Assembly: GCF_002964605.1 (NCBI RefSeq) | Contig: NZ_PQDH01000002.1 | Coordinates: 434,001-498,000, forward strand | DNA length: 64,000 nucleotides | Direction: 5' to 3' | From: Vallitalea okinawensis | GTDB lineage: Bacteria > Bacillota > Clostridia > Lachnospirales > PQDH01 | In this document: piece by piece, positions 53,016 through 61,940 of the stretch | Layout of the letters: every line of letters begins with the position of its first letter | How positions within the stretch are numbered: the stretch's first letter is position 1 | The notes under the pieces: generated by a model | Told to the model about the DNA's origin: nothing | Database searches by the model: none | What the model saw: only the letters and a program-made list of their open reading frames with translations | Made by a program: the position numbers and the translations under genes

Positions 53016-53732
53016 CTAACAAATAGCTTTTTTCCTCTTCTTACCTAAACGTCCCATATCCTTTATTTTCATAATTGATTCAGTTGCTGGAGGTACTTTA
53101 CAGGAAGTCTTGCCCATATACACGTTAACTTTCCCTATCTCTTCAGCAATCGCTAATGCTTCATCTGTTAATTCTGGGATAAAGGATCCAGCACAAATAA
53201 TAAAGTTATTCATGGTGTACTTGACACGATTATTTTCTTCATGAATCTTGGCTTTAATATGATTCATAACTTGTCTAATTTCTTCATAATCCAATTGCTC
53301 ATTAGGTACAATGGATATATAATTACCATAAGCTGAATAAGCTGCTGCCCGTTTCTGTTTATTCTCTTCTCCTTCTTGATCAATCCAATCATGAATACAT
53401 GGTAATGCAACAGGACTCTCTGCTGCTACTCTACTAACAACATACTCATTAATCATATAACTATTGGCATCCAAGAGCCACTCATCTAATATTTCTTTGG
53501 TTATCATCTTTGGATCTACAATATATTGAGCCAGATACATAGCATCATAGTTACCAGTCTTAAATAATTCTAAGCCCAATTGATGATCTTTTTTAATCTT
53601 TTTGATAAGTTTTTTGAGGTCACCTATCTTAACACCAAACATTGGGTCTTTACCACCATGGTTTTTATATATTTTCCTAGTCTGCTCTGTTCCCATCAAT
53701 TCCAGTTCCATCATTACATCAGGTAAAGTCAT
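53016..53732 (-). CDS. DNA alkylation repair protein, AlkD-like HEAT-repeat family
   Basis: Helical HEAT-like repeats and the family N-terminus (KIYKNHGGKDPMFGVKIGDLKKLIKKIKKD) point to the AlkC/AlkD-type family, members of which remove alkylated purines. The C-terminus is Lys/Arg-rich (GRLGKKRKKAIC). Many members are annotated only by homology, so glycosylase activity is not assured. The start is the ATG of MTLPDVMM, with GAGAGGTGA upstream. Confidence 0.8.
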   Translation of the reverse strand: MTLPDVMMELELMGTEQTRKIYKNHGGKDPMFGVKIGDLKKLIKKIKKDHQLGLELFKTGNYDAMYLAQYIVDPKMITKEILDEWLLDANSYMINEYVVSRVAAESPVALPCIHDWIDQEGEENKQKRAAAYSAYGNYISIVPNEQLDYEEIRQVMNHIKAKIHEENNRVKYTMNNFIICAGSFIPELTDEALAIAEEIGKVNVYMGKTSCKVPPATESIMKIKDMGRLGKKRKKAIC

Positions 53733-53992
53733 ACTACTCACCTCTCAATTAACTAAAATTATCAACTAATAACATTTCTTATATAATTATTATAAAGCAA
53801 CTCTTTTTCAATGTCAAACTACTAAAGGTTCGCTATCATGTAACTGTTGTGCTTTATTCCAAACCTATATGAAAAACAACCAAGTCATTTTTTCTTCCAT
53901 ACACTGTAAAAAGCCTATAGGACCAGTCATTAACACTCATCCTACAGACTTCATATAGACTTGGATTATTCATTTTTTGTTGCTCAAATCAG

Positions 53993-54631
53993 CTATTGTT
54001 CTTCCTTTATTTCTCTTGCTTTCTCAACAGCGCTCATGGCATCTGTTGAATAAACATCTGCCCCTATGGCTCTAGCATAATTAGATGTTACAGGAGCTCC
54101 ACCTATGAAAATCTTTACTTTATCTCTAAGACCTTCCTTTGTGAGTAATTGAATTGTTCGCTTCATATTAATCATCGTCGTTGTTAAAAGTGCTGACATA
54201 GCCAGTATATCAGGATTATGTTCTATAACAGCATCAGCAAATTGTCTAGGAGATATATTGGTACCAAGGTCTATTACTTCATAGCCTAAACCTCCTAGCA
54301 TCATTTTTACTAGATTCTTACCAATATCATGAAGATCACCTTCAACTGTGCCTATGACTACCTTCCCAACATATATATTACTGTTTTCATCAATTAGAGG
54401 TTTAATGATATCCAGAGCAATATTAAAAGCTCTCGATGCAATTAGAACTTCTGGTACATAAATATCATTTCTTTTAAATTTTGTTCCAATAACATTCATA
54501 GCTTCAAGGAGAGTATCGATAATCTCTGTATAATGATGACCTGCATTAAGAGCAGTAATTGTTAGTTCCCGTACCTTTATAGATTGCCCTTTTTGTACAT
54601 ATTCATAAATTCCAGATAATATATCATCCAA
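53993..54631 (-). CDS. corrinoid protein (methyl carrier), copy 1
   Basis: It carries a B12 cofactor that shuttles a methyl group between two methyltransferases. A four-helix cap (about residues 1-85) precedes the B12-binding domain with GDLHDIGKN (lower-axial ligand His101), ALLTTTM and IGGAP. At 212 residues it matches MtaC/MtbC/MtmC-like carriers. It is a paralogue of the corrinoid protein at 61112. It lies at the far end of the cluster, 238 nt after the AraC gene, and probably has its own promoter. Confidence 0.93.
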   Translation of the reverse strand: MDDILSGIYEYVQKGQSIKVRELTITALNAGHHYTEIIDTLLEAMNVIGTKFKRNDIYVPEVLIASRAFNIALDIIKPLIDENSNIYVGKVVIGTVEGDLHDIGKNLVKMMLGGLGYEVIDLGTNISPRQFADAVIEHNPDILAMSALLTTTMINMKRTIQLLTKEGLRDKVKIFIGGAPVTSNYARAIGADVYSTDAMSAVEKAREIKEEQ

Positions 54632-54725
54632 TAAAATGCCCTCCTATATATAACTCTACTGTTATCTTAGCAATACTTTATAAATCTATCACAAAATAGA
54701 ATATTAAGTCACAATAATTTTTAGT

Positions 54726-54754
54726 ATTGAAATTTCTAACAAAAGTATTTCAAT
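54726..54754 (-). promoter_or_regulatory. inverted repeat upstream of corrinoid gene 1
   Basis: ATTGAAA and TTTCAAT, perfect inverted repeats 15 nt apart, lie about 100 nt before the start codon. This is a possible regulator site. Confidence 0.35.
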
Positions 54755-54869
54755 GTTTTGATGAATCTCATATTCATCTGTAAAACTACTTTTATAGTTA
54801 AAATCATTTATAATCTTTCTGAAAACTTTATCATAAATTTAGTACTGTATCAACATAGGGCTACACTTA

Positions 54870-56135
54870 CTAGAGATACATCTTTCGATATTTTCCTGGT
54901 GATAACTTCTCATAGTTTTTGAAAACCTTTGTAAAATAACTCTGATCACTAAATCCAACCATAATTGCAATATCACTGATACTATAATGTATATCCAATA
55001 AATATTTTTTACTTTCTTCTACTCGAACCATATTTAAATAGTCACAAAACTTCATACTGGTTTCTTTTCTGAAAAAACGACTAAAATATGTGGGACTTAA
55101 TCCTACATGGCTTGCAATTTCCTCAAGAGAAATACTCGTACTGTAGTTACTATTGATGTATTGTAATGCTTTATTAATAATCTGCACATTATCCACATTA
55201 TCTTGATCCAATTTAAAGACAAATGCTGTAAATCTTTCAAGAACATCAACAATCCACACACATAACTCCTCTATATCATTAACCTTTGATGCTGTCTCAT
55301 AAAACTTCACATTATGCTTGATAATATCTTCAAAGTTCCCTCCACCATCTACAGCAGCTCTTGACATAACCACCACTAATTCAATAATGAGTGAAATAAC
55401 TAGAGATTTATTACCACCATGTTTAAACATAATATAGCCTAAAATCTCATTGAGTATGGCTTTGGCCCCTTGTAAATCTCCAACACGTATCTTCCCACTT
55501 AATTGTTTTTCTAGTTCAATAGGATAGGTTTTAAAAGTAACATCTGTACTTTCCTTTATTTCTTGAATATTTTCGTTAATAATTTTCTGTTCTAAATAAA
55601 AGGCTTTTTTCTTCTCCAGTGTTTTACCTTGCTCTCCCATGATATCCTTAGTAAGTATGTAAAGTAATTCAGAAAGGTAGTGTACTTGATCAGGTGGTAT
55701 TAGAGGAATCATTTTATAATTCAATTGTAAGATTCCTCTTAAGGACATAGGTAAATCATAGACTTTAATCAAGTTATCTATTATAAAAGGATCAGAAATA
55801 TTCATTTGAATAGGACCAGCTATTAAAGCCCCTCTAAAAACTTCACCAATGACAATGGCAGCACTAAAATGTACTAATCCACCAGGGCAGAAAAAAATAT
55901 AAGATTCACCTAGTTTCTCTGCTTCTTTGCTACCATAAAGGTGAGCACTATTACAAGGACAGTTATCTCCTGTTTCTTTCTTAAAAATATTACAAAAATG
56001 ATAGGACTCTCCCTCTGATAGGATGGTGTTACCCATATCATCAATAAGGGAACAGTTGATGTTACTTACTTTATGAAAGATTTCTATATGTTTCCTAATA
56101 TGAGCTAACTCACTCTCACTAAAAGCATTAGACAT
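54870..56135 (-). CDS. AraC-family regulator with PocR sensory domain
   Basis: The N-terminal PocR domain (about 5-170) carries the conserved cysteine set (CNIFKKETGDNCPCNS...YIFFCPGGLVHFSAAI). A central helical region precedes two AraC HTH motifs (SLEEIASHVGLSPTYFSRFFRKE; IAIMVGFSDQSYFTKVFKNYEKLSP). PocR domains bind small organic molecules. It likely turns on the surrounding corrinoid genes when the methylated substrate is present. The start is the ATG at 56135 with TAGGTG 6 nt upstream. Confidence 0.9.
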   Translation of the reverse strand: MSNAFSESELAHIRKHIEIFHKVSNINCSLIDDMGNTILSEGESYHFCNIFKKETGDNCPCNSAHLYGSKEAEKLGESYIFFCPGGLVHFSAAIVIGEVFRGALIAGPIQMNISDPFIIDNLIKVYDLPMSLRGILQLNYKMIPLIPPDQVHYLSELLYILTKDIMGEQGKTLEKKKAFYLEQKIINENIQEIKESTDVTFKTYPIELEKQLSGKIRVGDLQGAKAILNEILGYIMFKHGGNKSLVISLIIELVVVMSRAAVDGGGNFEDIIKHNVKFYETASKVNDIEELCVWIVDVLERFTAFVFKLDQDNVDNVQIINKALQYINSNYSTSISLEEIASHVGLSPTYFSRFFRKETSMKFCDYLNMVRVEESKKYLLDIHYSISDIAIMVGFSDQSYFTKVFKNYEKLSPGKYRKMYL

Positions 56136-56182
56136 CCCAATCACCTACATTCCTTCCGATGTTAACGTACACGATTAGCTTC

Positions 56183-56211
56183 ATTATAGTATTTAGTATT
56201 GACTCTGTCAA
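56183..56211 (-). promoter_or_regulatory. consensus promoter for the PocR-AraC gene
   Basis: On the minus strand TTGACA (56206-56211) and TATAAT (56183-56188) are both perfect, 17 bp apart. The -35 box is half of a dyad, TTGACagaGTCAA, so a regulator could compete for it. Confidence 0.85.
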
Positions 56212-56266
56212 TCAAACCCGTTCATTATAACTTTCTATATTAAATATCTTTTTACAAGTTTGATAT

Positions 56267-57202
56267 TTATTCAATATTTATATTAATCTGACCCACTAGG
56301 GCTTTTGGCATCTCTTCTTGTATAATTCGAATTAACTTTGTACCTATACTCGATATTAAGACAAGTTGATGATGCTTACCAACATCTTTACTATACTCAC
56401 TTATCTCTAATTTATCCTGAACAGCATCTAACTTATAGGTTCTATCTCCCATGGTGAGTAAACCTTTAATACGATAACAATGACTTTTAATCCTTTTCAA
56501 TAGAGTTATTATATCATTGATCTCGATATTTGATTCCTTAACAGTAATTGTAATGGTTCTTGGACGATTACTGGTTGTATTTGACGTTTCACTTGGCTTT
56601 TGCATACTCTCAGCTTTAAAACTTAATTGATCAATTGTTATATTTCCATATGTTGTCTCAATTAGATAAGCTTTTTGATTCAATTGATTGATTAACTCCT
56701 TTATCTCATTTAATCTGGATGGTTCTACTAAATCTACTTTATTTAAAATAATAATCTGACTGTGCCTTATTTGATTACCAACACTAACCAACATCTCATA
56801 CTCTTTAAAAAAGTGGAGACAGTCCACCATACAAATGGCTCCAATATAAGTAAAATTGTATCTACATTGCTTCCGTAATAAGTCTACAATGGTTACCATA
56901 TTAGATGGATCAGCTAATCCTGAACTCTCAATGTAGATACAATCCAGATTTCTTGATATGAGTTCCTTTAATCCCTCTATAAAATGGTCCTTAAGGCAAC
57001 TGCAGAAAATAGACCCATTCGTCAGTTCGATCATATCCATATCCTGCTCTTCAACCAGAGTGCCATCAATACTCGTTTTGCCAAACTCATTCATAAGAAC
57101 ACCAACTTTATGACTCTGCTGTTCTAATTGCTTCTGAAGAAATGTTGTTTTACCTGAACCTAAAAAACCTGTTATAAGATATATTTTAGTCAATTTACTC
57201 AC
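56267..57202 (-). CDS. CobW-type P-loop GTPase (metallochaperone family)
   Basis: Walker A GFLGSGKT (12-19), Walker B/ESSG (IYIESSGLADP) and NKVD mark the CobW/HypB/UreG group. The family zinc motif CxCC is altered to CSCL near residue 70. The C-terminal CobW_C-like domain is reduced. The start is GTG, with AAGG upstream. It lies 31 nt after the reductive activator gene in the same direction, so it may load or insert a metal or cofactor for the corrinoid system; that role is inference. Confidence 0.87.
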   Translation of the reverse strand: MSKLTKIYLITGFLGSGKTTFLQKQLEQQSHKVGVLMNEFGKTSIDGTLVEEQDMDMIELTNGSIFCSCLKDHFIEGLKELISRNLDCIYIESSGLADPSNMVTIVDLLRKQCRYNFTYIGAICMVDCLHFFKEYEMLVSVGNQIRHSQIIILNKVDLVEPSRLNEIKELINQLNQKAYLIETTYGNITIDQLSFKAESMQKPSETSNTTSNRPRTITITVKESNIEINDIITLLKRIKSHCYRIKGLLTMGDRTYKLDAVQDKLEISEYSKDVGKHHQLVLISSIGTKLIRIIQEEMPKALVGQININIE

Positions 57203-57233
57203 CCTAGCCTTCTACTCTCATTCTTTTTTTATT

Positions 57234-59582
57234 TCATTGAAAGAACATATGATCAATATAAGCTTTATTGAAGTGAACATCCATGGATAATTCTATATAC
57301 TTACACATCTGTTGTATCTCTCTAAAGGATTCTTTACTCTTATACTCAAGGATAAATTTCGCACAGCCTCCCAAAGAACTGTTTCCTATAAGTTTCACCT
57401 TGTTTTCTAATAATGAGTTGATTAATCCTGATTGAACCGCCTGATGAATATCTAAATTGTTACCAAAGCCACCTGCTAAATAGACATGGTCAATAGCAGT
57501 ATAGTCTAAACCTGCATGCTTGAGCAATACCTCCACACCTGCTGCAATAGCCGATTTAGCAAGTTGGAATTGTCTAACATCTTCTTGGTAAAGAGCAACA
57601 TGATTTACTTCATCAGAATAAATCTCAACTTGCTCTTTTACCATTTTACCAGATGGCTCTATTAAATCATGGCTTGCTAACTCACCTATCAAATCTATGA
57701 GAGCTGAGCCACAAATACCAGTAGGGCTACAATGACCAATAACATCATACTCAAATTCATTATTCTGTAAACGTATATGATTAATAGCTCCCTCTACACT
57801 GGACATACCACATTTAATATTAGCCCCTTCTAGAGCAGGTCCTGCAGCTGTAGAAGCGCAAAGTATGCAATCGTCTACCTTCAGAGCCATCTCTCCATTG
57901 GTTCCAATGTCAATAAACAAGATATTCCCCTTTTGGTTCATCAAATTACTATAATAAAAACCAGAGGTAATATCTGAACCAATATAAGCTGATATACTTG
58001 GTAAAAGAGTTACTGGACACTCCTTTTGAGTATTCTTAAAAATTTGACTCCATTGATATTGATGAAGCGATAAGTCCATTGTAGTAAAAGGGCTTATGGC
58101 TAGTTTATGAGGATTCATATCTAAGAGTAAATACTGCATAGTTGTATTACCGCTAATAACTACATCAACAATATCCTGGTCATGAATGTTATTTTCTTTT
58201 ACTAAAGAATCAATTCCTTCTAGAATTGCCTTTCTAATAAGACGTCCTTGTACATGGGTATTATCCTCTATCTCAAAGTTGATCCGACTGATGACATCTG
58301 CGCCATATGCACCCTGTGGATTAGAGATCTTATAAGAATCTACTTCCCTATAATCCATCAAATCAATGAGAGAAAGTACCAGTGTTGTCGTTCCAATATC
58401 AACTGCTACTCCATAAGCTTTTATGGAGCTTGAAGAAATTTTAATAACCTCCAAATCATCCTTAATTAAGAGAAATAACTTCTCTTTTAAATGATTGACT
58501 TGTGAAAGCTCCCTTATAGTTTGGAGGTTAAACACATATGCCTTATCTAGTTTCTGGTTTATTAATTGTGTTACACTAGGCTGGATTTCTGGGTCTTCAA
58601 CTAACCCTTCAATTGACACTACCTGATACTTACTTTTTTTAGGCTTGTTAACATGGTAATCTCCTACAATGTTTGAAGTCTCTTTTTCCTCAGCAATCTC
58701 CACTTGAATATCCTTTATAAGATTATGGAAACAAGCTAGTATAACACCCTGTCTTATTTCTTGCTCTGTTAATAGAGCTTTCTCCTCTAAAGATAATACG
58801 AGTTGCTCTCCCCCCACTTGTTTAACCTTACACTTACCGCAAGCTTTTTTACCATTACAAAATGCAGGAACCGATAAATCATGGGATCGCAAAGCATCGA
58901 GTAGATTGGTTCCTTTATTTACTTGGATTGTCGTTAATAGATCTCCTTGTTTAATATCAACCAATACTTTTCTATAGTGACAATCTTGTGATTGACATTT
59001 CCGACAGTCGTGATCAATAATATTATTCGGTAGGTCAGGTGAGGCTCCATAATAAAAACCTAAGGTTTTTTGTGGTGCATACATGTAACCAGTGGATAGG
59101 GTAATAGCCGTCTTGTATTCACTATGTATTTCATCAAGAATCTGTTTTTGAAATTCCACAGGAATGTCACCCATACCAGGTTCAAATCGACTCGTCATAT
59201 GAAGTCCCTCTGCTTTACTCTCACCTTTAATGCGATTATATAGTTTTCTACTTGATTCAAATAGTAAAAAATCACCAATAGTATTTACAATCATACCTTT
59301 TACAAAATCATTATGCAGAAAATACTTATTCACCAGGTTATCAAATTCTACCCCTAATGTGACGATACAGTATATCAAATATTGATATACTGTATCGGTA
59401 TCCATTCTCTTATCAGGCTCTTTCTTGACATAATAACCTGTTATGGTTAAGCTAGAAAAATCCTCTGCAATGATCTCGTCATAGGCTAAACTATAGTCCG
59501 CATAACAAGGACTATTCTTATAACACTGCATCATACTTAAAACGGTGCTTTTATTTAGTTTTTGCTGAATACTAACTTTCAT
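57234..59582 (-). CDS. corrinoid reductive activator (RACo/RamA-like) with N-terminal activation-type domain
   Basis: It uses ATP to return oxidised Co(II) corrinoid to Co(I). Residues 1-210 resemble the B12-dependent methionine synthase activation domain (SRFEPGMGDIPVEFQ, LGFYYGASPD) and end in Cys193/Cys196/Cys201. A 2Fe-2S ferredoxin domain follows, with Cys242, Cys248, Cys251 and Cys284. The rest is the ASKHA ATPase fold of DUF4445 (VAVDIGTTTLVLSLIDL, FIDIGTNGEMAL, ASTAAGPALEGANI, VYLAGGFGNNLD). At 782 residues it is longer than RACo (about 600) because of the first domain. AAAGGTGA precedes the ATG. It follows the methyltransferase gene by 42 nt. Confidence 0.92.
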   Translation of the reverse strand: MKVSIQQKLNKSTVLSMMQCYKNSPCYADYSLAYDEIIAEDFSSLTITGYYVKKEPDKRMDTDTVYQYLIYCIVTLGVEFDNLVNKYFLHNDFVKGMIVNTIGDFLLFESSRKLYNRIKGESKAEGLHMTSRFEPGMGDIPVEFQKQILDEIHSEYKTAITLSTGYMYAPQKTLGFYYGASPDLPNNIIDHDCRKCQSQDCHYRKVLVDIKQGDLLTTIQVNKGTNLLDALRSHDLSVPAFCNGKKACGKCKVKQVGGEQLVLSLEEKALLTEQEIRQGVILACFHNLIKDIQVEIAEEKETSNIVGDYHVNKPKKSKYQVVSIEGLVEDPEIQPSVTQLINQKLDKAYVFNLQTIRELSQVNHLKEKLFLLIKDDLEVIKISSSSIKAYGVAVDIGTTTLVLSLIDLMDYREVDSYKISNPQGAYGADVISRINFEIEDNTHVQGRLIRKAILEGIDSLVKENNIHDQDIVDVVISGNTTMQYLLLDMNPHKLAISPFTTMDLSLHQYQWSQIFKNTQKECPVTLLPSISAYIGSDITSGFYYSNLMNQKGNILFIDIGTNGEMALKVDDCILCASTAAGPALEGANIKCGMSSVEGAINHIRLQNNEFEYDVIGHCSPTGICGSALIDLIGELASHDLIEPSGKMVKEQVEIYSDEVNHVALYQEDVRQFQLAKSAIAAGVEVLLKHAGLDYTAIDHVYLAGGFGNNLDIHQAVQSGLINSLLENKVKLIGNSSLGGCAKFILEYKSKESFREIQQMCKYIELSMDVHFNKAYIDHMFFQ

Positions 59583-59624
59583 TTCATCACCTTTAGTCTC
59601 GTTTCTATGACGATATATTTATGT

Positions 59625-60977
59625 TTAACAATAACTATCAATGACTTCAAACAACTCTTCTTTGCTTGGAATGATAGAGGACCACTTTAACTCACCATTG
59701 ATATAAATGGCAGGTAAATTAGTTACACCCATCTTTTTGCATCTAGCTATATTAATCTTTTCAGTAAACTTATATTCAATGGTATCGATACGATCACCAA
59801 AATGCTCTTTTGCCACGTTGATAGCTTGCATCATATACGTACAAGCTGCACATGAAGCTGAATCCAGTGTAAAAACCTCTATAAATGGCTTATCTAAGCT
59901 TGCATAGTCAGGTAATTCCACTTCAATATCTTCACCCTTTGCTTCGTAATTCTTAAGCATTTCACGTACTGATTCAGTTTCTCGAATAGCTTGGCTAATA
60001 GCTATTGTATTCTCTTTTGGAACTGCAAAAGGCATGTCACAACCAGGAGAAATAATAAGATTTTCATTAGAAACTGTATCAATCATATCAACAACATACT
60101 TCATATTATCTTGTTGTGATCCATGCAACATCAAAGTTGTTAAAGGAATGTTACCACCAATAGTAACCCCATAAGAATCGGTGATCGCTTTAGCTTCTGC
60201 CATAACAACATTTTCATCAATTGAGATACTATCTGGCTTAGTCTTACACATAACTTCAATTTGGCGAGTTGCATTACCACAAACAAAGAATGAAGAAAGA
60301 GCACCTTTCATTTTTATATGACTAAAGATTGTTGAGAAAGACTCGTGACAAAGTGATGTAAAATGCTCTGGTGAAATTTGTGATACTAACGGATCAACAA
60401 TAGCAATGACATCCATACCAGCTTCTGTATAGTAATCAACCATCTTTAACACAACTTCAGTACAGAATTCCATAAGTTTTAACACATAAGATTCATCAAG
60501 AATCATATCCATGAAAATATTATTACCTCTAATATGTGATGCTAATGTAAAAGGTCCACAGATTAATCCATATAGTGCAGTAGTATCACCAACAGAATCT
60601 TTCATTCGTTTCATAACATCTAAAACAAGAGGGATACGACCACTTTCTTTTTTGGGCATTAAGCACTGGCAAGGAATTTTAGCTTCATCTGAACATGGAT
60701 GAGATTTAACAGATGGTGGACAATCATCAGCCCATACAAGCTCACATCCAAGAATTTCAGCTTCAATTTGTAAATCAAAAATTACTGGCATACCATCAGG
60801 TTGGTATAATTTATATGCTTCCATTAACGAGTCAAATAATTTATCAGCGTCTTTAAGTACTTCTTCTGCTGTATAACCTAAGATAGAACCAGCATGAACG
60901 CCTACAAAAGGTACCCAAGGTATTCTATCTACAACTTGTTGCTTCATAATTGCTTGTACTCTCTCTTTCCCAGTCAT
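59625..60977 (-). CDS. UroD-family corrinoid methyltransferase fused to thioredoxin-like domain
   Basis: Residues 1-340 have the uroporphyrinogen-decarboxylase fold used by MtaA/MtbA-type and demethylating methyltransferases (MTGKERVQAIMKQQVVDRIPW, DGMPVIFDLQIEAEILGCE, SPGCDMPFAVPKEN with probable zinc Cys). After an acidic linker comes a domain of about 90 residues with CAAC near 374 and NLPAIYING, the thioredoxin/glutaredoxin active-site and cis-proline pattern. AAAGGAG precedes the ATG. It lies between a corrinoid protein and the activator, so it probably moves a methyl group onto or off the corrinoid. The thioredoxin part may hold redox state or act on a thiol acceptor. Confidence 0.88.
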   Translation of the reverse strand: MTGKERVQAIMKQQVVDRIPWVPFVGVHAGSILGYTAEEVLKDADKLFDSLMEAYKLYQPDGMPVIFDLQIEAEILGCELVWADDCPPSVKSHPCSDEAKIPCQCLMPKKESGRIPLVLDVMKRMKDSVGDTTALYGLICGPFTLASHIRGNNIFMDMILDESYVLKLMEFCTEVVLKMVDYYTEAGMDVIAIVDPLVSQISPEHFTSLCHESFSTIFSHIKMKGALSSFFVCGNATRQIEVMCKTKPDSISIDENVVMAEAKAITDSYGVTIGGNIPLTTLMLHGSQQDNMKYVVDMIDTVSNENLIISPGCDMPFAVPKENTIAISQAIRETESVREMLKNYEAKGEDIEVELPDYASLDKPFIEVFTLDSASCAACTYMMQAINVAKEHFGDRIDTIEYKFTEKINIARCKKMGVTNLPAIYINGELKWSSIIPSKEELFEVIDSYC

Positions 60978-61111
60978 ATATAAGTCGCTCCTTTTATGAT
61001 TTTTTTATTCTTTTTATAACGTTATTGCTTTAATCTTTTTCATAATGTTTTTATTCTATGAGTTGATTCTATAGTTTTGTAGCTTAATTACTTTAAGGTA
61101 TGTAACTACTT

Positions 61112-61747
61112 TTAGTTTGTAACAAATTCACGAGCTACTTCTGCTGCTGTCGCTGCATCAGGTGTATAACTATCAGCACCAATCTCTTCAGCGTATTCAT
61201 TTGTAACTGGTGCTCCACCAATCATGACTTTAACTTGATCTCTAATGCCCTTTTCTTCAAGTGCTTCAACAACAAGTTTCATATTTGGCATAGTTGTTGT
61301 TAATAGTGCTGACATAGCAACGATGTCAGGGTTATTCTCTTCAATTGCGGTTATGTATTTATCCGGTGATACATCAACACCTAAGTCAATAACTTCAAGA
61401 CCTGCACCAACTAGCATCATTTTAACAAGGTTCTTACCAATATCATGTAAGTCACCTTTTACAGTACCTAAAACAACTTTACCTACAGGCTCAATACCTT
61501 CATCGGCTAATAATGGCTTGATAACATCTAAACCACCATTCATTGCACGGGCTGCAATAAGTACTTCAGGAACAAACACTTCATTTCTTTTGAACTTTCC
61601 ACCAATAATACTCATACCATGTAGAAGTCCTTCTAATATCTCAGATGGTCCCATACCTTCTGCTACTGCCTGCTCAGCTAACTTTACTACCTCTGGTAGA
61701 TTTCCTTGTTGTAGTTTTTCAGACATATTTTCTAATAATGCATTCAT
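61112..61747 (-). CDS. corrinoid protein (methyl carrier), copy 2
   Basis: Same architecture as the protein at 53993, clearly paralogous: a helical cap, then GDLHDIGKN with cobalt ligand His101, then SALLTTTMPNMK and IGGAPVTNEYA. The start is the ATG of MNALLENMSEK, with GGGAGTG 7 nt upstream; an earlier in-frame ATG overlaps the site. It is first in the run of corrinoid protein, methyltransferase, activator and GTPase, and is likely the main methyl carrier. Confidence 0.94.
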   Translation of the reverse strand: MNALLENMSEKLQQGNLPEVVKLAEQAVAEGMGPSEILEGLLHGMSIIGGKFKRNEVFVPEVLIAARAMNGGLDVIKPLLADEGIEPVGKVVLGTVKGDLHDIGKNLVKMMLVGAGLEVIDLGVDVSPDKYITAIEENNPDIVAMSALLTTTMPNMKLVVEALEEKGIRDQVKVMIGGAPVTNEYAEEIGADSYTPDAATAAEVAREFVTN

Positions 61748-61889
61748 TTTATTCACTCCCATAGTTATTGTTTAATTTATCTGTGATAAGTTTAACTTTT
61801 TTATTGGTAAATTTATAGCAGGATACTGCTTATTTTTGTACTATTTTATGAAATATGTTTGCCATTATCAATCTTTTTGTTTAAATGAG

Positions 61890-61932
61890 AACAAGCACCT
61901 TTAAAGCAAATATTGCTCTTTAGGTGCTTGTT
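61890..61932 (-). terminator. hairpin between transporter and corrinoid genes
   Basis: AACAAGCACCT and AGGTGCTTGTT form an 11-bp stem with further inner pairing; a CTCATTT stretch follows on the minus strand. It is probably a partial terminator after the transporter gene. Confidence 0.65.
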
Positions 61933-61940
61933 ACAGACAA

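Noticed and set aside
60978-61111. Cobalamin riboswitch before the corrinoid genes
   Set aside because: I looked for a B12-box-like motif and pairing in this gap and in 61748-61940 and 63300-63604, and saw none.
61245-61775. 176-codon plus-strand ORF over the corrinoid gene
   Set aside because: It is antisense to a clear corrinoid protein with conserved motifs and has no ribosome site.
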